Part shown: piece by piece, positions 1 through 4,413 of the stretch
Numbering within the stretch: position 1 is the stretch's first letter
How the letters are laid out: the number at the start of each line of letters is the position of its first letter
Assembly: GCA_030589825.1 (NCBI GenBank)
Contig: JAUUZT010000064.1
Location: 1-5,558, forward strand
Origin: Dehalococcoidia bacterium
GTDB taxonomy: Bacteria > Chloroflexota > Dehalococcoidia > GIF9 > AB-539-J10
DNA: 5,558 nucleotides
Direction of reading: 5' to 3'
The notes under the pieces: generated by a model
The model's database searches: none
The model's input: only the letters and a program-made list of their open reading frames with translations
What the model was told of the DNA's origin: nothing
Position numbers and translations under genes: made by a program

Positions 1-236
1 CACATCTGGCACTCATTACATGGTTCACCATTGACTTGATTAGGGCAATTGACTGCCTTAGCTAATATTCGGCCTGTGCTTGTTTTACCTGTACCTCGAG
101 GACCACAAAAAATATAGGCATGAGCCACCTTTCCCTTCTCTACTGCATACCGCAAAGTCTGAATTACAGGATCTTGTCCCATAACATCTGCCAATCTCTG
201 TGGACGCCACTTCCGGTAAAAAACTTCTGTTGCCAT
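1..236 (-). CDS. dnaX: DNA polymerase III gamma/tau subunit, N-terminal fragment (runs off the left edge)
   Basis: DnaX is the AAA+ ATPase of the clamp-loader complex, which places the sliding clamp on DNA at the replication fork. Only the first 78 codons plus two bases are in the window, and the gene continues past position 1. The start (MATEVFYRKWRPQ) matches the typical DnaX opening, with the YRKWRP signature at residues 7-12. A Walker A P-loop, GPRGTGKTS, lies at residues 45-53, followed by the RILAKAVNC helix. Cysteines at residues 64, 73 and 76 begin the DnaX zinc-binding module; the cut codon (TG_) at the edge would supply the fourth if it is Cys. ATG 236 is chosen because it gives the family-typical N-terminus; no good Shine-Dalgarno is seen, and a TATAAT element lies only 16 nt upstream. 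It follows the DUF5667 gene after 66 nt on the same strand. Identification is firm; length and C-terminus are unknown. Confidence 0.95.
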   Translation of the reverse strand, partial: MATEVFYRKWRPQRLADVMGQDPVIQTLRYAVEKGKVAHAYIFCGPRGTGKTSTGRILAKAVNCPNQVNGEPCNECQM

Positions 237-241
237 ATTAA

Positions 242-258
242 TTACGATACCTATTATA
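242..258 (-). promoter_or_regulatory. Promoter-like element upstream of dnaX (TATAATAGG motif)
   Basis: On the minus strand this reads TATAATAGGTATCGTAA, with a perfect -10 hexamer TATAAT at 258-253, 16 nt before the dnaX ATG. No convincing -35 hexamer is present at 16-18 nt spacing. If it is a -10 box, the transcript would start about 8-10 nt before the ATG, giving a very short leader, which fits the lack of a clear ribosome binding site. Nearly the same 17-mer precedes the sigma factor gene (1672-1688). Promoter function is inferred. Confidence 0.4.
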
Positions 259-281
259 CTCCTAGTCCACAACACTCTATC

Positions 282-298
282 ACATTTAATTAAAATGT
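282..298 (-). terminator. Weak hairpin just after the DUF5667 stop codon
   Basis: A perfect 6-bp inverted repeat (ACATTT / AAATGT) with a 5-nt loop begins 4 nt after the stop codon of the DUF5667 gene. It is A+T-rich and is not followed by a T-run on the minus strand, so it is a poor intrinsic terminator. It may instead be a 3'-end stabilising hairpin or chance. It lies between the DUF5667 stop and the dnaX promoter-like element. Confidence 0.2.
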
Positions 299-302
299 AA
301 CT

Positions 303-1133
303 TTAGCCAGTTTTCACAATTGAAATTGCATCACTATAGTCATTCCCTAAATTCTCAATAGCCTGTTCTAAAATCGGCTTTATATCTTCAGGAACTGTAT
401 ATAAAGCTGCCTGTAACATATATAAGGTTTCCTTACGGCTTTTGTCTAGTATTCCCTCTAAATCCACTGCACTTTTATCCTCGTCAGAGGTCCTTAGCCC
501 TACTGATTCAGGTAATTCAGCTGGAGCAAACACATTGGTGCTTTCTCCCTGCATAACGGGGGATTCCCATATCTCACTTACGCTATCTATATGAGCAGTT
601 ATTTGTGCCGTTAAAGAAGAAACTATATCTCTTTCACCTTGTAAGGCCATCTCTACCATCTCATCTGCCCTGCGCTCAGCAAATTGAACGTGAATTTTCG
701 CCCTGCCTATTTCCGAGAAAGTCGCAGCCAATTTCAATTGTTCCCCAGCAAGTTTGATTGGATAAAGAGATTCATCAGGCAAGGCATTTACTGAGGCCAA
801 TAAAACTCCTCCCCCAACAAGAAATACAACCATAACACTAACCATGACTACAGTTAACCGTTTGTAGTGATTAAAAAACCACGTTGCCTTATGTTCTTTT
901 CGCCGCATTTTCTCTGCCCTAATCTGAAGGTGAGAACGAACGATGGATTTAAAGTGATAATCAGGGTGAATATTCAAAGATGTCTGTCTGATAGCGAGAC
1001 TTGCTCTCAGCAAAGGTTTCAGTTCTTTAGCCTGTTCAGGATATGCCCTTAGGCAATCTTCAATGTTTGCACCTTCAAACATGCGTTCAAGGCAACTATT
1101 AAAGATTTCTGCTTTATTTCGAGTCATTTTCAT
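303..1133 (-). CDS. DUF5667-like single-pass membrane protein, candidate anti-sigma factor
   Basis: Predicted 276-residue protein. Residues 1-90 are a basic, presumably cytoplasmic region containing CLERMFEGANIEDCLRAYPE (14-33), a motif common at the start of such Chloroflexota proteins. One hydrophobic segment at about 93-115 follows KR residues, implying N-inside, C-outside topology. Immediately after it, residues 117-160 (LPDESLYPIKLAGEQLKLA, then AKIHVQFAERRADEM) match the DUF5667 pattern. Residues 235-262 (LYMLQAALYTVPEDIKPILE) form a second helical piece usual in this type. The gene overlaps the ECF sigma gene by 4 nt (ATGA), which suggests translational coupling and a partner role, probably as its membrane-bound regulator. 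There is no zinc anti-sigma HxxxCxxC motif, so it would not be a classical ZAS protein. ATG 1133 is used; ATG 1127 (two residues shorter) is also possible because GGTGA lies 6 nt before it. Family assignment is fairly sure; anti-sigma function is inference. Confidence 0.82.
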   Translation of the reverse strand: MKMTRNKAEIFNSCLERMFEGANIEDCLRAYPEQAKELKPLLRASLAIRQTSLNIHPDYHFKSIVRSHLQIRAEKMRRKEHKATWFFNHYKRLTVVMVSVMVVFLVGGGVLLASVNALPDESLYPIKLAGEQLKLAATFSEIGRAKIHVQFAERRADEMVEMALQGERDIVSSLTAQITAHIDSVSEIWESPVMQGESTNVFAPAELPESVGLRTSDEDKSAVDLEGILDKSRKETLYMLQAALYTVPEDIKPILEQAIENLGNDYSDAISIVKTG

Positions 1134-1669
1134 TCACCAACCAATAACATTTTCTTTAATGCTAGAATGCCATTGTATTGTAAAGCCTTCACTGTTCCCT
1201 CATTTTTCCCAAGAGTCCTAGCTGCTTCTGCAATAGATAACTGTGCACCAAAGCGAAGGGAAATTACCTCTCTTTGAGCTGGAGTCAGTCTATTAATACC
1301 ATCAATCATCCTCTCGATTTCAAGTTCATTCTCCGCAGTGAATGCAGGATCAGATTTTCCAATCAATATATTATCGTCTTCTAAGGGCATTTTCTCTACC
1401 TTACCATGCTTCCTGAAATAATCAATCACTTGGTTATGCGCTATTCGATATAGCCATGCAGCAAATGGAGAGTTACGCCACTTATAGGAACCAATAGCTT
1501 CCAAAGCTCTGATAAATACATCCTGGGTCAAATCCTCCGTTTCCACCTTATTTCCCAATCGTATGTAAACATATCGATAGATTCTATCGAAATGTTTTTC
1601 ATAAAGCTGTGCAAAGGCATTTCTATCCCCTTTGACTGCTTTATCTACAATATCCTGTTCACTAGACAT
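1130..1669 (-). CDS. ECF-family (sigma-70 group 4) RNA polymerase sigma factor
   Basis: Protein of 179 residues, the usual length for an extracytoplasmic-function sigma factor, which directs RNA polymerase to a small regulon. Region 2 spans about residues 19-88: AFAQLYEKHFDRIYRYVY at 18-35, the core-binding DLTQDVFIRAL at 46-56, and the promoter -10-recognition helix FAAWLYRIAHNQVIDYFRKH at 69-88. Region 4 spans about 118-174 with LTPAQREVISLRF (128-140) and the helix-turn-helix LSIAEAARTLGKNEGTVKAL (144-163), which reads the -35 element. Regions 1.2 and 3 are absent, as expected. ATG 1669 gives the family-typical N-terminus; its ribosome binding site is weak (AGG 11 nt upstream). It overlaps the downstream DUF5667 membrane protein by 4 nt, the standard sigma/anti-sigma arrangement. 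The stimulus and target promoters are unknown; autoregulation is common in the family but no typical ECF promoter was found upstream. Confidence 0.96.
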   Translation of the reverse strand: MSSEQDIVDKAVKGDRNAFAQLYEKHFDRIYRYVYIRLGNKVETEDLTQDVFIRALEAIGSYKWRNSPFAAWLYRIAHNQVIDYFRKHGKVEKMPLEDDNILIGKSDPAFTAENELEIERMIDGINRLTPAQREVISLRFGAQLSIAEAARTLGKNEGTVKALQYNGILALKKMLLVGE

Positions 1670-1671
1670 CT

Positions 1672-1688
1672 TAACGACGCCTATTATA
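1672..1688 (-). promoter_or_regulatory. Promoter-like element upstream of the sigma factor gene (TATAATAGG motif)
   Basis: On the minus strand this reads TATAATAGGCGTCGTTA, with a perfect TATAAT at 1688-1683, 13 nt before the sigma ATG. It matches the element before dnaX at 14 of 17 positions. The region 16-18 nt upstream of the hexamer is C/T-rich (CCCCTC type) and contains no recognisable -35 box. If used, it would give an almost leaderless transcript; alternatively the AGG within it serves as a weak ribosome binding site. Confidence 0.35.
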
Positions 1689-1761
1689 TAGGAAAACGAA
1701 AAGATGAGGGGAAAGGTTTATGTTAATAGCTATCAAGCAGGCTATTTGCTCTAACTGTGAC

Positions 1762-1801
1762 GTTACTAGCTAGTATAACTCTTGAGTAGTTCCTCTGTTA
1801 T
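1762..1801 (-). promoter_or_regulatory. Second promoter candidate for the sigma operon, overlapped by a palindrome
   Basis: Within the 180-bp non-coding stretch 1670-1849, the minus strand carries TATACT (1777-1772, five of six matches to the -10 consensus), 18 nt downstream of ATAACA (1801-1796, four of six matches to -35). A perfect 10-bp palindrome, ACTAGCTAGT (1765-1774), extended by GTTA/TAAC arms to 1762-1779, covers the -10 box and likely start site, which is where a repressor operator often sits. The leader to the sigma ATG would be about 95 nt. Both the promoter and operator calls rest on short matches. Confidence 0.3.
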
Positions 1802-1830
1802 ATAAGAGCTTTAAAGAAACTTATTAACTA

Positions 1831-1852
1831 TAATCCTGAATTCCTCAGATTA
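1831..1852 (-). terminator. Hairpin overlapping the DUF4870 stop codon
   Basis: TAAT-CTGA pairs with TCAG-ATTA (8 bp, one bulged C at 1835, 5-nt loop 1840-1844). The upstream arm in the transcript includes the TAA stop codon (1852-1850). The sequence that follows on the minus strand (TAGTTAATAAGTTTCTTT) is A/T-rich but lacks an uninterrupted T-run, so efficiency as an intrinsic terminator is doubtful. Confidence 0.3.
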
Positions 1853-2188
1853 CCCTTTATTGGCTTGCTGTTCAGCCCAGTTGCCCACCAATGGCAATTT
1901 CCACATCACACCGGAGTATGCTCGAATCATAAGAATAATCCACAAAACAACCATTAATATCCAAACCAGCGGAACAAGAACCCATCCAATAAATGGGATA
2001 AAAGATAGAATTATTTGAACAACAGTCAATATACCAAATGTTACGATAGACTGTAGTGCATGGAACTTCACAAATTTGCTATCTTTCTCAATTATCAGAA
2101 ATACTATACCCGATATCCAGCCAGCAACGTAGCAGAGTAACCCCGCTACATTAGGTGACAACCCAGTGCTATCTTTTGAAGAAGACAT
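1850..2188 (-). CDS. DUF4870 domain small membrane protein
   Basis: Predicted 112-residue integral membrane protein of the DUF4870 (Tic20-like) family, whose function is unknown. Three hydrophobic stretches are visible at about residues 14-33, 47-66 and 68-90. Between the first and second lies the family signature: IIEKDSKFVKFHALQS (32-47), and the end carries KLPLVGNWAEQQ (97-108). The start is set at ATG 2188 rather than the in-frame ATG 2266 because an excellent Shine-Dalgarno (AGGAGGTG, 2200-2193) sits 6 nt before it, and the 26 upstream codons give a charged, non-family extension that would also cover the promoter candidate. It has its own promoter candidate and a hairpin at its stop codon, and lies about 150 nt from gap, so it is probably transcribed alone. 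No functional link to glycolysis or to the sigma factor can be shown. Confidence 0.9.
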   Translation of the reverse strand: MSSSKDSTGLSPNVAGLLCYVAGWISGIVFLIIEKDSKFVKFHALQSIVTFGILTVVQIILSFIPFIGWVLVPLVWILMVVLWIILMIRAYSGVMWKLPLVGNWAEQQANKG

Positions 2189-2192
2189 ATCC

Positions 2193-2200
2193 CACCTCCT
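2193..2200 (-). promoter_or_regulatory. Strong Shine-Dalgarno of the DUF4870 gene
   Basis: AGGAGGTG on the minus strand matches eight consecutive bases of the anti-Shine-Dalgarno complement, and six nt separate its AGGAGG core from ATG 2188. It is the strongest ribosome binding site in the window and decides the start of the DUF4870 gene against the longer reading frame beginning at 2266. Confidence 0.85.
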
Positions 2201-2210
2201 GTCATTTATT

Positions 2211-2239
2211 CCTATAGCATCATATACCATCCATTCCAA
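2211..2239 (-). promoter_or_regulatory. Sigma-A type promoter candidate for the DUF4870 gene
   Basis: TTGGAA (2239-2234; four of six matches to TTGACA) is followed after exactly 17 nt by TATAGG (2216-2211; four of six matches to TATAAT). The -10 is preceded by TGC, an extended -10 (TGn). Transcription would begin near 2204, just ahead of the Shine-Dalgarno, giving a leader of roughly 16 nt. Spacing is ideal but the hexamers are only moderate. Confidence 0.4.
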
Positions 2240-2322
2240 CTTCCGCAATACCCTATGATATTTCAATCAGGATAGAGATAAAAAATACAAAGACAAGAAA
2301 TTTCCCAACCAGCAGATAAACA

Positions 2323-2339
2323 ATAGTTTACAGAACTAT
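2323..2339 (-). terminator. Hairpin overlapping the gap stop codon
   Basis: A perfect 6-bp inverted repeat (ATAGTT / AACTAT, 5-nt loop) whose first arm contains the gap TAG stop codon (2338-2336). On the minus strand it is followed by TGTTTATC and, about 45 nt on, a T-rich stretch (GTATTTTTTATC, ending near 2277), but not by a classical U-tract directly after the stem. It may weakly mark the end of an eno-hydrolase-gap transcript. Confidence 0.25.
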
Positions 2340-3349
2340 AGACCTTTGCTAGCAATATAATTAACCAAGTCAGCAATACGACAGCTATAACCCCATTCGT
2401 TGTCATACCAGGCAAGAACCTTAACCATAGTTTTATCCATAACCATTGTAGTCAAAGCATCAAAAATTGAGCTAGCTGGATTTCCTTTGAAATCCATACT
2501 TACCAGTGGTTCATCGGAATAGGCCAATATCCCTTTAAGTTCCTCTTCTGAAGCCCTACGAAAGGCTTCATTAACCTCATTAACTTTTACTGTCTTATTT
2601 AAGTTAGCTACGAAATCAACTATAGAAACACTGGGAGTAGGTACTCGCATAGCGATTCCATCTAGTTTCCCTTGCAATTCAGGAATAACCACGCCGACAA
2701 CACGGGCAGCCCCTGTAGTCGTAGGGATAAGATTCATGGCGGCAGCACGCGCCCGACGTAAATCTTTATGAAACACATCCAGAATCTTCTGGTCATTCGT
2801 ATAAGAATGAACAGTAGTCATAAGACCATGAACTATACCAAAGTTCTGGTGAAGAACCTTAACCACCGGAGCAATACAATTAGTGGTGCATGATGCATTA
2901 GATATAATGTTATGCTTAGCAGGATCATATTTATTCTCATTAACCCCAAGAACGATGGTAATATCTTCATCGCTAGCAGGTGCAGAAATTACTACTTTTT
3001 TAACACCACCTTGAAGATGAGCTGCTGCTTTACTCGCCTGAGTAAAAAGTCCTGTAGATTCAATCACTATATCTACTCCAAAATCGCTCCAAGGTATCTT
3101 TGCAGGGTCACGTTCAGCTAAAACCCTCATCTCTCTATCCTCAATTATTATTGAAGATCCTTTAGCCTCAACTTTACCTGAATAACGGCCATAGCTACTA
3201 TCATATTTTAAAAGATGTGCATTGGTCATGGCATCAGTAAGGTCATTAACTGCTACTACCTCCATTTCCTTTCTATATCGCTGATTTATAGCCCTAAAAG
3301 CCAACCTACCAATACGACCAAAACCATTAATACCTATCTTTGTTACCAT
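2336..3349 (-). CDS. gap: Type I glyceraldehyde-3-phosphate dehydrogenase
   Basis: Cytosolic enzyme of glycolysis/gluconeogenesis, converting glyceraldehyde 3-phosphate, NAD(P)+ and phosphate to 1,3-bisphosphoglycerate; it works as a tetramer. Length is 337 residues from ATG 3349, normal for the family. The Rossmann motif KIGINGFGRIGRLAFRA is at 3-19, AVNDLTD at 33-39 with the Asp (36) that favours NAD+ by contacting the adenosine ribose. The catalytic motif SNASCTTNCIAP is at 150-161 (nucleophile Cys154), His181 is in TTVHSYTNDQ, and the C-terminal WYDNEWGYSCR is at 314-324. One departure: the pair usually Leu-Pro in NAD-specific enzymes (187/188 in Bacillus numbering) is Val192-Phe193 here. 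ATG 3349 is preferred over in-frame ATG 3367 because GGAGG (3365-3361) lies 11 nt before it and overlaps the earlier ATG. It lies 65 nt after the hydrolase and is probably in the same operon as eno. Confidence 0.97.
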   Translation of the reverse strand: MVTKIGINGFGRIGRLAFRAINQRYRKEMEVVAVNDLTDAMTNAHLLKYDSSYGRYSGKVEAKGSSIIIEDREMRVLAERDPAKIPWSDFGVDIVIESTGLFTQASKAAAHLQGGVKKVVISAPASDEDITIVLGVNENKYDPAKHNIISNASCTTNCIAPVVKVLHQNFGIVHGLMTTVHSYTNDQKILDVFHKDLRRARAAAMNLIPTTTGAARVVGVVIPELQGKLDGIAMRVPTPSVSIVDFVANLNKTVKVNEVNEAFRRASEEELKGILAYSDEPLVSMDFKGNPASSIFDALTTMVMDKTMVKVLAWYDNEWGYSCRIADLVNYIASKGL

Positions 3350-3360
3350 TTTATCTTGTT

Positions 3361-3365
3361 CCTCC
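3361..3365 (-). promoter_or_regulatory. Shine-Dalgarno that sets the gap start
   Basis: GGAGG on the minus strand, 11 nt before ATG 3349 (a rather long but workable spacing). It overlaps the G of the upstream in-frame ATG 3367, which itself has no ribosome binding site, so translation most likely begins at 3349 with MVTKIGINGF. The 65-nt gap around it (3350-3414) is very A+T-rich with no clear promoter or terminator. Confidence 0.6.
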
Positions 3366-3414
3366 ATTAATTTCTGCCATTATTTCATTAATATTTTTTT
3401 ATAATAGAAATAAG

Positions 3415-4410
3415 CTAACTTTTTTTAAGATATACATAAGAACCCTCTTGCTCAATCCTCCCCAATTCACCTTCAGAATCCAACAACTTCAGGTGAGCCA
3501 TAACATGTAAAATAGCTAATCGCCTGTCCAGAGAAGTCAACTCGTTAAATTTACCAGCCTTTGACCTATCCTTCCATGGAATTTCGACGGCTATTTGATA
3601 GGCTGTTTTCATCCCTCCATCTAACACCTTTAAAATATTTTTCCTTCTTTGATCATGATGTTGCAATATTTCAGCAGTTCTCAATTTTAAGCTATTAAAC
3701 ACAGGACCATGTCCCGGAAAAATAAAGTTTGTTTTCATTGCCTCCAAGTTGTTTAGAGATTTAAGATAATCCTCTAGAGGATTATCTTCCGACTGGGGAT
3801 GAAGACCTATGTGAGGCATAGTCTGGAAAAGAACATGGTCTCCCGAAAATAACCATTTTTTAGTAGGTTCATAAAGACATATGTGCCCCTGTGAATGCCC
3901 CGGCGTACGTAATACTTCAAATTCAAAGGTGCCATTAGAAATTTTATCGCCTTCGTCCAAGATAATCTCAGGTTGACAAGAGGAAACAAATTTCTGCATC
4001 CATAAGGAGGCATCCCTCATATCAGTTAACTCATCTTGGGGCACTCCATTTTTTTTAAGTTCCTCTGACATTTCATTGAGCAACACTGCGGATGTCTCAT
4101 ACCTTGAGTTAGCAAGCTCTGCTTCTAATCTATGCATAGCAACTCTAGCTCCACATAGCTCTTTTAATTTACCTGCCAATCCATAGTGGTCGGGATGAGT
4201 ATGTGTAATCACAATCCAGTTAATATCCTGAAACTTCAGTGAGTCATTTCTCATTCCTTCTCGAAAAGCCCAAAGAGCACCTGGCCAGTCCCAACCACAA
4301 TCTATTAGTATATTTCCTTTTTCCCCTTCAACTACATACACATTGGTATAACCAGGAACGCTTTGTGGAAATGGAAGCCTGATCTGATAAACTCCTGCTA
4401 CTATTCGCAT
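3415..4410 (-). CDS. Metallo-beta-lactamase-fold hydrolase with C-terminal winged-helix-like region
   Basis: Protein of 331 residues, probably cytosolic (no signal peptide or membrane segment). The catalytic domain covers about 1-240 and has every metal-binding motif: THTHPDHYGLAG at 69-80 (His70, His72, Asp74, His75), TPGHSQGH at 169-176 (His172), SGDH at 189-192 (Asp191) and FPGHGP at 231-236 (His234), indicating a dinuclear metal site. An inserted helical stretch lies at about 94-145. Residues about 255-330 (RRKNILKVLDGGMKTAYQIA, then RRLAILHVMAHLKLLDSEGE) look like the winged-helix tail found in the LACTB2-like subgroup. Members act on thioesters, phosphodiesters/RNA or other esters, so the substrate cannot be assigned. 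Its ATG is 3 nt after the eno stop, with only a weak GGGATG ribosome binding site inside the eno end, suggesting translational coupling; gap follows. A glycolysis-related or metabolite-repair role is a guess from context. Confidence 0.93.
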   Translation of the reverse strand: MRIVAGVYQIRLPFPQSVPGYTNVYVVEGEKGNILIDCGWDWPGALWAFREGMRNDSLKFQDINWIVITHTHPDHYGLAGKLKELCGARVAMHRLEAELANSRYETSAVLLNEMSEELKKNGVPQDELTDMRDASLWMQKFVSSCQPEIILDEGDKISNGTFEFEVLRTPGHSQGHICLYEPTKKWLFSGDHVLFQTMPHIGLHPQSEDNPLEDYLKSLNNLEAMKTNFIFPGHGPVFNSLKLRTAEILQHHDQRRKNILKVLDGGMKTAYQIAVEIPWKDRSKAGKFNELTSLDRRLAILHVMAHLKLLDSEGELGRIEQEGSYVYLKKS

Positions 4411-4413
4411 ATT

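Noticed and set aside
867..1052. Plus-strand open frame inside the DUF5667 gene
   Set aside because: It is antisense to a gene with clear domain structure, has no ribosome binding site and resembles no protein I know. The plus-strand frames at 2912-3121, 4363-4569 and 4538-4759 are rejected for the same reason against gap, hydrolase/eno and eno.
1759..1793. ECF-type autoregulated promoter (GGAAC at 1793-1789 and CGTC at 1762-1759 on the minus strand)
   Set aside because: Both boxes resemble ECF promoter elements but are separated by 26 nt, far beyond the usual 15-17 nt.
2189..2266. 26-codon upstream extension of the DUF4870 gene from ATG 2266
   Set aside because: The strong Shine-Dalgarno at 2193-2200 points to ATG 2188, the extension is not family-like, and it would cover the promoter candidate.
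3393..3401. T-run between the hydrolase and gap as a terminator
   Set aside because: The T-run is on the plus strand; in the minus-strand transcript it is an A-run, and no stable stem precedes it, so it cannot be an intrinsic terminator for these genes.
3807..4013. Minus-strand open frame within the hydrolase gene
   Set aside because: It is an out-of-frame shadow of the metallo-hydrolase region that carries the TPGHSQGH and SGDH motifs; the real frame has the conserved residues.
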